From assembly GCF_001746365.1 (NCBI RefSeq), contig NZ_MJAJ01000019.1, positions 62,001-126,000 of the forward strand: a DNA stretch of 64,000 nucleotides, written 5' to 3'. Each line of letters opens with the position of its first letter. The stretch's first letter is position 1. Positions 9,162 through 16,465 of this stretch are shown here, piece by piece. The notes under the pieces were generated by a model that did not search any database, was not told the DNA's origin, and saw only the letters and a list, made by a program, of their open reading frames with translations. Origin of the DNA: Streptomyces sp. LUP30. GTDB lineage: Bacteria; Actinomycetota; Actinomycetes; Streptomycetales; Streptomycetaceae. Position numbers and translations under genes: made by a program.

Positions 9162-10481
9162 ATGGACAGCCGTACCGCGCTGGTCGAGGATCTGATGGAG
9201 CGGTTTCCGCATGTGCCGCGGGAGGCCGTCATCAAGGAGGACCTGCTGCGCGGAGGCCTGGCCTTCGATGCCTCGGCCCTCAGCGACAACGAGTCGGGGG
9301 AGGTCAAGCCCAAGTCGTACTTCATCTTCTCCTTCGACCACGGCACCCTGCCCGAGCTCGGCGAAGCCGCGCTGCGCCGCCCGCCGGAGGAGATCATCCT
9401 CACGGGTGGCCCCTACGACCTGCGGCGCACGGTCGTCTCCGTCCGGGTGAACCCCGCCTCGCCGTATCGCGTCGCGGCGGACGACGAGGGTCTCCTCGGC
9501 CTGTACCTCGACGGGCAGCGCATCGCCGACGTCGGGGTGCCGCCGATGCCCGAGTACTACCGGCACAAGCTCTCCAACGGGAAGTCCGTCATGGAGGTCG
9601 CCCCCACCATCCAGTGGGGTTACCTCATTTACCTGACCGTTTTCCGCGTGTGTCAGTACTTCGGCGCCAAGGAGGAGTGCCAGTACTGCGACATCAACCA
9701 CAACTGGCGCCAGCACAAGGCGGCCGGGCGGCCCTACACGGGCGTGAAGGACGTCGAGGAGGTCCTCGAAGCCCTGGAGATCATCGACCGCTACGACACC
9801 CAGAAGGCCTCCACCGCCTATACGCTCACCGGCGGCGCGATCACCAAGACCGTCGCCGGCCGCGACGAGGCCGACTTCTACGGCCATTACGCCAAGGCCA
9901 TCGAGGAGCGGTTCCCGGGCCGCTGGATCGGCAAGGTCGTCGCCCAGGCGCTGCCCCGAGACGACGTCCAGCGCTTCAAGGACTACGGGGTGCAGATCTA
10001 CCACCCCAACTACGAGGTCTGGGACCGCAGGCTGTTCGAGCTGTACTGCCCGGGCAAGGAGCGCTACGTCGGCCGCGACGAGTGGCACAAGAGGATCCTC
10101 GACTCGGCGGAGATCTTCGGCGCCCGCAACGTCATCCCCAACTTCGTCGCGGGAGTCGAGATGGCCGAGCCCTTCGGCTTCGGGACCGTCGACGAGGCCA
10201 TCGCCTCCACCACGGAGGGCCTGCGCTTCTTCATGTCGCACGGCATCACGCCCCGCTTCACCACCTGGTGCCCCGAGCCCACGACCCCGCTCGGCAAGGC
10301 CAACCCGCAGGGTGCGCCGCTGGAGTACCACATCCGGCTGCTGCAGGCCTACCGCGCCGCCATGGACGAGTTCGGCCTCTCCTCGCCGCCCGGCTACGGC
10401 CCGCCCGGACCCGGCCGTGCGGTCTTCTCGGTGAGCTCTTTCATGGACAGCCTTCCGGTGCAGGACGCGGCGACCGTATAG
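9162..10481 (+). CDS. radical SAM protein with atypical cysteine spacing
   Basis: The 439-residue protein resembles radical SAM enzymes but its job is unknown. A basic motif CQYFGAKEECQYCDINHNW places cysteines at about 164, 173 and 176, a CX8CX2C pattern instead of the usual CX3CX2C. The glycine-rich TLTGGAIT segment follows at about residues 221-228, as the SAM-binding GGE-like element would. Later segments (QIYHPNYEVWDRRLFELYCP, then GARNVIPNFVAGVEMAEPFG) fit a biotin-synthase-like TIM barrel. The ATG at 9162 has a strong GGGAGGAGAG site upstream. It is transcribed divergently from aldO with a 150-bp gap and has no partner gene on its strand, so context does not reveal a substrate. Confidence 0.85.
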   Translation: MDSRTALVEDLMERFPHVPREAVIKEDLLRGGLAFDASALSDNESGEVKPKSYFIFSFDHGTLPELGEAALRRPPEEIILTGGPYDLRRTVVSVRVNPASPYRVAADDEGLLGLYLDGQRIADVGVPPMPEYYRHKLSNGKSVMEVAPTIQWGYLIYLTVFRVCQYFGAKEECQYCDINHNWRQHKAAGRPYTGVKDVEEVLEALEIIDRYDTQKASTAYTLTGGAITKTVAGRDEADFYGHYAKAIEERFPGRWIGKVVAQALPRDDVQRFKDYGVQIYHPNYEVWDRRLFELYCPGKERYVGRDEWHKRILDSAEIFGARNVIPNFVAGVEMAEPFGFGTVDEAIASTTEGLRFFMSHGITPRFTTWCPEPTTPLGKANPQGAPLEYHIRLLQAYRAAMDEFGLSSPPGYGPPGPGRAVFSVSSFMDSLPVQDAATV

Positions 10482-10546
10482 TCCCCGGACGTATGGTCCT
10501 GGAACCGCTTTCGAAGCAACCCGGGGGCAGGCGGCGCGAGTCGAGA

Positions 10547-10740
10547 CGACTCGTCCGGAACGACTCGTCCGGAACGACCCGTTCGGGACGGTCGGTTCGA
10601 GACGGTCCGTCCGACCCGTTCGGGACGGTCGGTTCGAGACGGTCCGTCCGATCCGATCCGAGGCGGTCGGTTCGGGATGGTTCGTTCGAAACGATCCGAG
10701 GCCGTCGGTTCGGGATGGTTCGTTCGAAACGATCCTTTCG
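10547..10740. repeat. tandem repeat cluster, 37/38-bp period
   Basis: Two 14-bp copies of CGACTCGTCCGGAA (10547-10574) lead into two exact, directly abutting 37-bp copies (10578-10614 and 10615-10651). Two exact 32-bp copies follow at 10666-10697 and 10704-10735, 38 bp apart. The units share TTCGGGAYGG and TTCGAAAC/TTCGAGAC words, and the second pair includes the palindrome CGTTCGAAACG. The cluster occupies the 526-bp gap between the radical SAM gene and the next gene; no coding sequence is supported there. Confidence 0.9.
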
Positions 10741-11007
10741 GGGACGGTCGCGTGCTGGACGTCCGCGAAACCGGTCTCGAAAGTTTGCGTCGACGTTGAG
10801 CACGAAGCGGTCCGCGTCCGTACAACAGGTCGGAGTGGCGGGCGCGGCCGCCTTCTGCGTTCCTGTCCTGCTGTCCTGACATGACATCTGAACAGGGTGC
10901 TTGTCAGTTGTGCGGGAAACGTGAAAAGCTCTGCCCCTGCCGCGAGGTTCCCCCCAACTCCATTGCCGTCGTGGTGAGTTGACCTTGCTTGTGGATGCAG
11001 GAGACCC

Positions 11008-12495
11008 ATGCCCGACCTGCCGACCCCGAAGGACGCCGCCGAGGCCGCGCTGTTCTCCGAGTGCTGGGACGCCGTCCTGTCGTACGCGGACCTGTGCACG
11101 TCCGGTTCGACCGCGGCGAACCAGCTGGCCCGAGAGGCGTTCGCGCTCGGCATACGCGAGGCCCGCGCCGCCGAGGACGGCATCGCGCGAGGTGCCGGCC
11201 GCCGCTCGTCCCGGCTGCCCCGGATCCCCCTGTTGCTGACCGCCGTACGCACCACGGCGGCCGCCTGGGAAGCCCAGGGCCAAGGCCACAAACTCGACCC
11301 CGACCTGCGTCTGTGGCTGAACTCCGGCAAGGCCGCACGCTACGTGGGACCGCCCCTGAGTCGTCCCATCGCCCTGCGCGGCCTGCGCGACATGCAGGAA
11401 CCCGACGCCGCCCTGCTGTGGCTGGCGGAGGTCGAGGCGCTGCCGCTGCACGCCGTCGTCCGCCGTCAGGGCCTGGACCCGACCGCCGCCGTGGAAGAGC
11501 TCAACGAAGTCCGAGGCCTGTTTCGAGACCGCTGTCACCGCAACCATCTCGACACGCCGATGGACGCGGAGTGCCGCAGCTACGTCCGGCTGTTGGACGC
11601 CGTCACCCGCTCGCCCGCCGCCGACACCCCGGCGGACCTCTCCCGGCACCTCGCCACGTGCGTGGAGTGCGCGGAGGCGGCAGCCTGTCTGCGCCTGCAC
11701 GGGGGTGGGCTGCCCGCAGCCCTCGCGCAGGGCGTGATCGGGTGGGGCGGCCTCGCCTATCTGGAGCGCCGCCGGCGCGCCGCCGAGGTGCGCCTCGGCC
11801 CCGGACGCCCCGACACCTCGGACCCCGAAGGCGCGGCCGAACGAGCCGCCGCGAGCAAGGCGCGCGTACGGCGCAACGCACTGCTCACCGCCGCCGTCCT
11901 CGTCTCCGGGCTGGCGCTCGCCGTCTCGATGATGCCGGGCGACAGCGGCGGCGACACCATCGCCAAGAGCGGCCCCACGGACAGCAGTCCGGTGGCCGGG
12001 CCGGCCTCCGCCCTGCCGTCCGCCTCACCGTCCACCTCCGCCGCGCCGTCCTCGTCCGGCCCGGTGCCGTCCGCCGACGGCACCCCGTCGGCGGACGGCA
12101 CCGGCGCCGCGGGCAAGCCCGATCCCGAGCCCCAGGGGACCTCCTCGTCCACCGCGGGCGCCGGGGGGAGCGAGTCCGAGGCGGCCTGCGAGGTCCGGTA
12201 CGACCTGGTCAACCAGTGGCCGGACGGCTTCCAGGCCACCGTCACCGTCACAACCGCCGACGCCCTCGACTCCTGGCGCGTCGCCTGGTCCTTCCGGGAC
12301 GGGCAGCGGGTGGACCAGATGTGGGACGCGAGCCTCGCCCAGAACGGCTCCCGCGTCACCGCGACCGCCGCCGACTACAACCGGACCGTCTCCGCGAACG
12401 GAACCCTCACCTTCGGGTTCCTCGCCTCCTGGCAGAAGAAGAACTCGGCGCCCTACGCCTTCGCCCTCAACGGAAAGACGTGCACGGCTTCTTGA
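11008..12495 (+). CDS. sigma-like / anti-sigma-like membrane protein with external CBM2 domain
   Basis: This 495-residue protein has three parts. Residues 1-200 are helical and resemble a degenerate ECF sigma factor; the DAALLWLAEVEALPLHAV segment looks like region 4. Near residues 214-221 is HLATCVEC, the HX3CX2C signature of zinc anti-sigma domains. A single membrane segment (ALLTAAVLVSGLALAVSMM, about 291-309) leads to a Ser/Pro/Gly-rich linker. A C-terminal domain of about 100 residues (from CEVRYDLVNQWPDGF) follows that resembles CBM2 cellulose-binding modules, with paired end cysteines. The topology implies a cytoplasmic regulatory half and an external glycan-binding half. The function is not established. 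ATG 11008 follows GGAG. Confidence 0.85.
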   Translation: MPDLPTPKDAAEAALFSECWDAVLSYADLCTSGSTAANQLAREAFALGIREARAAEDGIARGAGRRSSRLPRIPLLLTAVRTTAAAWEAQGQGHKLDPDLRLWLNSGKAARYVGPPLSRPIALRGLRDMQEPDAALLWLAEVEALPLHAVVRRQGLDPTAAVEELNEVRGLFRDRCHRNHLDTPMDAECRSYVRLLDAVTRSPAADTPADLSRHLATCVECAEAAACLRLHGGGLPAALAQGVIGWGGLAYLERRRRAAEVRLGPGRPDTSDPEGAAERAAASKARVRRNALLTAAVLVSGLALAVSMMPGDSGGDTIAKSGPTDSSPVAGPASALPSASPSTSAAPSSSGPVPSADGTPSADGTGAAGKPDPEPQGTSSSTAGAGGSESEAACEVRYDLVNQWPDGFQATVTVTTADALDSWRVAWSFRDGQRVDQMWDASLAQNGSRVTATAADYNRTVSANGTLTFGFLASWQKKNSAPYAFALNGKTCTAS

Positions 12496-12594
12496 GGCAG
12501 ACAGCCGACCCAGGCCGCCCGGCCTGGATGAGGTACGGGAGCCGATGCCTGCCGGTGTCGTGAGGGCGACGGACAACCGGTCCGCCGGGCTTGC

Positions 12595-12622
12595 TCTCCT
12601 TGCCACTCTCAACCTATGGCGC
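12595..12622. repeat. 28-bp inverted repeat, left copy
   Basis: These 28 bases, containing TTGCCACTCTCAACCTAT, recur in inverted orientation at 14313-14340 with one mismatch. The two copies enclose the rox gene and its rifamycin-associated element, a unit of 1746 bp. Similarity stops sharply at both ends of the repeat. No target-site duplication is evident. Confidence 0.92.
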
Positions 12623-12804
12623 GAGCCGGTCGGGCCGGTCGGCACGCGGTTGTCGTCCGGGCACGTCGTCCGGCCGGGTATGTCAACCGGGCGCGTGCTC
12701 CGGCCGGACACGAGTCCCGGCACCTGTTCCGGTCGGGAAGGTGGTCCGGTCGGGCACGTCGTCCGGCAGCCGTTCCGGTCGGGCATCGTAGGCGGGCATC
12801 CGGT
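12623..12804. repeat. degenerate CCGGTCGGGCACGTCGTCCGG-type repeats downstream of rox
   Basis: The spacer between the left inverted repeat and the rox stop codon is built from imperfect copies of CCGGNCGGGCACGTCGTCCGG-like words, for example at 12652-12674 and 12741-12774. No gene is supported. The composition suggests slippage-derived simple repeats rather than regulatory DNA. The remaining bases 12496-12594, after the sigma/CBM gene, hold nothing recognised. Confidence 0.6.
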
Positions 12805-14235
12805 TCAGACGGCGGCGGCGCCGAACCACTTCTCCATCCTGCCGGCCAGCTCCTGCTGGTCTTCGCCGACCCACGCGACGTGGCCGTCCGGTCGCAACAG
12901 AACCGCGGGTACGTCCAGCTCCTCGCTGACGTCGACGACGTGGTCGACCCGGTCCGCCCATCCCTGCACCGAGAGCCGGCCGGTCTGGTCGAGCAGCAGG
13001 CCACGGCCGGCGTGCATCAGCGGGTACAGGCGCCCCCGTTTCAGTTCCACGTCGCGCAGTCGCCGTCCGAGCAGTTCATGGCCCTCACCGAAGTCGTAGC
13101 GGATATCGACCGCGGTGATCATCCCGGTCACGTACCGGTTCACCTCCTCGAAATCCATCAGCGTGGACAAGAGCCTCCGCAGCGCGATCGCACCCGGGTG
13201 GGTCCCCAACAGCGTGATCTGTGCCCGGGTGTTGTCGAGGACGCGGGCGCCCACCGGGTGCCGTTCCTCCTCGTAGCTGTCCAACAGGCTTTCCGGAGCC
13301 CAGCCGTTCACCTCGGCGGCCAGTTTCCAGCCGAGGTTGAACGCGTCCTGGACGCCGAGGTTGAGCCCCTGGCCGCCGGTCGGCGGGTGGATGTGCGCCG
13401 CGTCGCCCGCGAGCAGCACGCGGCCCACCCGGTAGCGCTCGGCCTGCCTGGCAGCATCGCCGAACCGGGACAGCCAGCGGGGTGAATGCATGCCGAAATC
13501 GGTTTCCGCCACGGCCCGCAACTGTTTCCTGAACTCTTCCAGGGTCGGCGGGGTGGCGCGGTCCTCGGCCACGCCGTCGGCGGGCACCACCACGCGATAC
13601 GTCCCGCCCTCGAGAGGGATGACGCCGAACCGCGACTGAGTGCCGCGGACCTCCTCGACGACGGCCGCGATCGTCGCCGGGTCCTCGGTCGCCTCCATCT
13701 CGCCCAGCAGCGTCTCGACCGTTGCGGGCGTGCCGGGGAAACCGACGCCGAGCAGCTTGCGCACGGTGCTGCGACCGCCGTCGCAGCCTACGAGATAGCG
13801 CGAGCGCAACCGCGTGCCGTCCGCCAGCTCGACGGTCACCTCGTCCTCGTCCTGCCCCAGCCCGACGACTTCACATCCGCGGCGGATCTCGGCGTCGAGT
13901 TCAAGGACTCGTTCGTTGAGCAGTCGCTCGGTGTCCGGCTGGGGGATGGCGAGGCCGTAGGGGTGAGCCGTGTCCAGCCGCTCCGGCCACGGTTTGGCGA
14001 TACCGCCGAAGAAACCGCCTACCCGGAATTTCTCCGTACTCGCGAGGAACCGGTCCAGCAGACCGCGCTGGTCCATGATCTCGACGCTGCGCACGTGCAG
14101 GCCCTGGCCGCGGGACTCCCCGGTCGGCTCGGCCAATTTCTCCAGGACGACCGTTCGGACTCCGGCCAGCCGTAGTTCGGCAGCCAGCATCAACCCGGTC
14201 GGTCCACCGCCGACGATGACAACGTCGATCATCAC
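12805..14235 (-). CDS. rox: rifamycin monooxygenase (class A flavoprotein)
   Basis: This FAD- and NADPH-dependent enzyme hydroxylates rifamycins and inactivates them. The 476-residue protein has the dinucleotide-binding motif GGGPTGLMLAAEL at the N-terminus. It also has SRGQGLHVRSVEIMDQRGLL, the second flavin motif GDAAHIHPPTGGQGLN, and a C-terminal thioredoxin-like part ending DVPAVLLRPDGHVAWVGEDQ. These agree along their length with known Streptomyces Rox proteins. The identification is strengthened by a rifamycin-associated element about 52 bp upstream. The start is the ATG pair at 14235/14232, without a good Shine-Dalgarno site. The whole unit is enclosed by 28-bp inverted repeats. Confidence 0.93.
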   Translation of the reverse strand: MMIDVVIVGGGPTGLMLAAELRLAGVRTVVLEKLAEPTGESRGQGLHVRSVEIMDQRGLLDRFLASTEKFRVGGFFGGIAKPWPERLDTAHPYGLAIPQPDTERLLNERVLELDAEIRRGCEVVGLGQDEDEVTVELADGTRLRSRYLVGCDGGRSTVRKLLGVGFPGTPATVETLLGEMEATEDPATIAAVVEEVRGTQSRFGVIPLEGGTYRVVVPADGVAEDRATPPTLEEFRKQLRAVAETDFGMHSPRWLSRFGDAARQAERYRVGRVLLAGDAAHIHPPTGGQGLNLGVQDAFNLGWKLAAEVNGWAPESLLDSYEEERHPVGARVLDNTRAQITLLGTHPGAIALRRLLSTLMDFEEVNRYVTGMITAVDIRYDFGEGHELLGRRLRDVELKRGRLYPLMHAGRGLLLDQTGRLSVQGWADRVDHVVDVSEELDVPAVLLRPDGHVAWVGEDQQELAGRMEKWFGAAAV

Positions 14236-14286
14236 AACCCCAGGGTTCGTAGATTCCTGCCTCGACCGGGAATTCTCGGTGATGAC

Positions 14287-14307
14287 GGGGGCCTTGCGGC
14301 AAGCCCC
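14287..14307. promoter_or_regulatory. rifamycin-associated element (RAE) of rox
   Basis: GGGGCCTTGCGGCAAGCCCC is an inverted repeat that fits the rifamycin-associated element found before rifamycin-inactivating genes in actinomycetes. It lies 52-72 bp upstream of the rox start, overlapping the likely promoter. In known cases the element is required for induction of the downstream gene by rifamycins. Its presence predicts rifamycin-inducible resistance here. Confidence 0.88.
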
Positions 14308-14312
14308 TCAGT

Positions 14313-14340
14313 GCGCTATAGGTTGAGAGTGGCAAGGAGA
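14313..14340. repeat. 28-bp inverted repeat, right copy
   Basis: This is the reverse complement of 12595-12622 with one substitution (GCGCTATAGG against GCGCCATAGG). It lies 5 bp upstream of the RAE, so it is in or next to the rox promoter. The right copy could therefore serve in transcription as well as mark the edge of a former mobile unit. Confidence 0.92.
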
Positions 14341-14853
14341 GAATCACTTCCTTGCCTTTCTTTTTGTCGCCTGTCACGCCGGATGGACGGTGGCCGACGC
14401 AGCCGTGGCGACATCTCTGCCGTTACTGCGCTCCTCGCCTTCATCGCCTTTGTTGTATCGGCCGCTTTCGTTGCGATGTCCGCCTTCGCGGCCTTCGCGG
14501 CATCCGATGCATGTGCAGTCCGTGCCAGTTGCGCTTGCTGCCGACACCGGATCCACCTGCGGTTTCGTGAGTCGGAAAATGAGTGGCAAGCGGCTACTGC
14601 CGTCCTTATCCTGAGTGAGTCCTACGCGGGGCCGAGTCGGCCGCCGCGGTGAGCCGTGCGAGGAACAGGGGGTGTGACCGATGACTGTCGCCACGAGGGG
14701 CGCTGCGCGCAGCGACCAGACGTTCGTTCACTCCACCTCCGCGGTCTCCGGCTGACCGAATCATCCGCTCCGTTCCCTTCTGCTTGATGTACGTGAACGC
14801 TTTCACGTGCTGGAGCGGAGCGCTGCCGAGGCTGCCCCTGTGAAGGGTCTCCC
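14341..14853. other. intergenic region between rox and rsgA
   Basis: No gene is supported here. Open frames on both strands lack ribosome-binding sites and conserved features. The stretch 14341-14380 is T-rich for this genome (CTTCCTTGCCTTTCTTTTTG). A clear palindrome at 14791-14808 is listed separately. Confidence 0.55.
14791..14808. promoter_or_regulatory. LacI-type palindrome upstream of rsgA
   Basis: ACGTGAACGCTTTCACGT has two perfect 7-bp arms around CGCT, and its reverse complement contains GTGAAAGCGTTCAC, the general shape of LacI-family operators. It lies 46-63 bp upstream of the rsgA start. No LacI-family gene is in the window, so the cognate regulator is unknown. Confidence 0.45.
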
Positions 14854-15978
14854 TTGCATTTCTCTTCTTCATCGGTTTCTTCCCACCCTCTCGCCGCCTA
14901 TGGCTGGGACGAGGGCTGGGAAACCGAGTTCATCCCCTATTCGGTGCATAATCTGCTGCCCGGCCGCGTGGTGCGCGTCGACCGAGGTCTGTGCGACGTC
15001 GTCACGGCGACCGGCGTCGTCCGCGCCGACACCGAGTTCGTCGTGCCCCGCGATCCGATGAAGGTCGTGTGCACGGGGGACTGGGTAGCCGTCGACCCCG
15101 GCGGCAGCGATCCGCGATACGTGCGAACCCTCCTCCCGCGCCGTACCGCCTTCGTGCGCTCCACCTCCTCCAAACGATCCGAGGGACAGATCCTCGCCGC
15201 GAACGTCGACCACGCCGTCGTCGCGATGTCCCTGGCCGTCGAACTGGACCTCGGCCGTGTCGAGCGGTTCCTGGCCCTGGCCTGGGAGTCCGGCGCCCAG
15301 CCCGTCGTCGTGCTCACCAAAGCCGATCTGGTGCCCGACCCGGTGGCGTTGTCCCACCTGGTCGAGGACGTGGTGGCCAGTGCGCCCGGCGTGCCCGTGC
15401 TGACCGTCTGCGCTCGGGAGGGAGAGGGCGTAGAGGAGTTGGCGGCACTCGTCGGGCGGGGCACCTCCGTGCTGCTCGGGGCGTCCGGCGCGGGCAAGTC
15501 CACACTCGCCAACGCCCTCGTCGGAGACGAGGTGATGGACGTCCAGGCCACCCGCGACATGGACGGCAAGGGACGGCACACGACCACCACCCGCAACCTG
15601 CTGCCGCTTCCCGGCGGTGGCGTGCTCATCGACACGCCTGGGCTGCGAGGCGTCGGACTCTGGGACGCCGGTGGAGGCGTCGGCCAGGTGTTCTCGGAGA
15701 TCGAGGAGTTCGCCCGGGACTGCCGGTTCCACGACTGCGCGCACGACGCCGAGCCGGGGTGCGCCGTGCGGGCCGCCGTCGAGGACGGCGACCTGTCGCT
15801 GCGCAGACTGGAGAGTTACCGCAAACTCGTCCGGGAGAACCAGTGGATCGTCGCCAAGTCCGACGCACGCAGGCGCGCCGGCGTCCGTCAGGACTGGAAG
15901 CGCAGGCAGGCGGAGGGGCGTGCGGCAGGGGAGGCGAAGCGGGGCCGGGGGCCGTGGCGGCCTGCACCACCGCAGTAA
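14854..15978 (+). CDS. rsgA: ribosome small-subunit-dependent GTPase RsgA
   Basis: RsgA is a circularly permuted GTPase that helps late maturation of the 30S subunit. The 374-residue protein has an OB-fold N-terminal domain (about residues 35-100). The permuted G-motif order follows: LTKADL (G4) comes before GASGAGKSTLAN (G1, near residue 209) and DTPGLRG (G3). A zinc-binding region, CRFHDCAHDAEPGC, precedes a helical C-terminus. The start is TTG at 14854, preceded by GAAGGG, which gives an N-terminus ending in SHPLAAYGWDEGW as in other streptomycete RsgA proteins. The gene stands alone. Confidence 0.93.
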   Translation: MHFSSSSVSSHPLAAYGWDEGWETEFIPYSVHNLLPGRVVRVDRGLCDVVTATGVVRADTEFVVPRDPMKVVCTGDWVAVDPGGSDPRYVRTLLPRRTAFVRSTSSKRSEGQILAANVDHAVVAMSLAVELDLGRVERFLALAWESGAQPVVVLTKADLVPDPVALSHLVEDVVASAPGVPVLTVCAREGEGVEELAALVGRGTSVLLGASGAGKSTLANALVGDEVMDVQATRDMDGKGRHTTTTRNLLPLPGGGVLIDTPGLRGVGLWDAGGGVGQVFSEIEEFARDCRFHDCAHDAEPGCAVRAAVEDGDLSLRRLESYRKLVRENQWIVAKSDARRRAGVRQDWKRRQAEGRAAGEAKRGRGPWRPAPPQ

Positions 15979-16015
15979 CCGTGCGACTGGCGGTTCGCTA
16001 GCCGTAGTTTGCTGC

Positions 16016-16151
16016 GTAACCGGTTACTCCTCGGGAAGCGGTTACGCCGCGAGTCTTGGTCGGTAACCGGTTTCATCCCGGGTCGCGACGGGCCTTCGTT
16101 GCGAAGGCGGTTTCTTTTGCGTAATCGGTTTCCCTTTGCGTGACCGGTTAC
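16016..16151. repeat. cluster of GTAACCGGTTAC palindromes
   Basis: The perfect 12-bp palindrome GTAACCGGTTAC at 16016-16027 is followed by variants: GTAACCGGTTTC at 16063-16074, GTAATCGGTTTC at 16121-16132 and GTGACCGGTTAC at 16140-16151. Half copies (AGCGGTTAC at 16037, GGCGGTTTC at 16107) lie between them. The cluster sits in the 487-bp gap between rsgA and ada-alkA; the rest of that gap holds no recognised gene. It could be multiple operators or a repeat element. Confidence 0.75.
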
Positions 16152-16465
16152 GCGCCGTTTCGCCCCGCTCGTGTGGGCAGGGTGGCTCAGGTGGCTCAGT
16201 GGCCCGGACGGTTCGGACGGTTCGTGCGGCGCAGGCGGCTCACCCGGCTCAGGCCCTGCCCACGCCTATTCCGGCCTTCAGGGATGCATGCCTTTCGCCG
16301 CGCCCCGGCGGCAGACGGAACGGATGGCAAAGTGGCAGAGCGGTGTCGATCGGGCAGGTGTCGTGTCGATCAAGCGACGAGGCCGGCGGTTGCCTCTCCG
16401 ACGTCACCAACGTCACGTCCGATTTCCGCTAGCAGGGTGTTCGTCGCGGGCTGAGACTGGGACCC

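Noticed and set aside
10578..10735. Possible CRISPR array
   Set aside because: The repeats abut or are 6 bp apart, there are no unique spacers of 30-40 bp, and no cas gene is in the window.
14311..14652. A 113-codon plus-strand frame between rox and rsgA
   Set aside because: It begins inside the right inverted repeat, has no ribosome-binding site, and its alanine-rich hydrophobic stretch is not convincing as a membrane protein.
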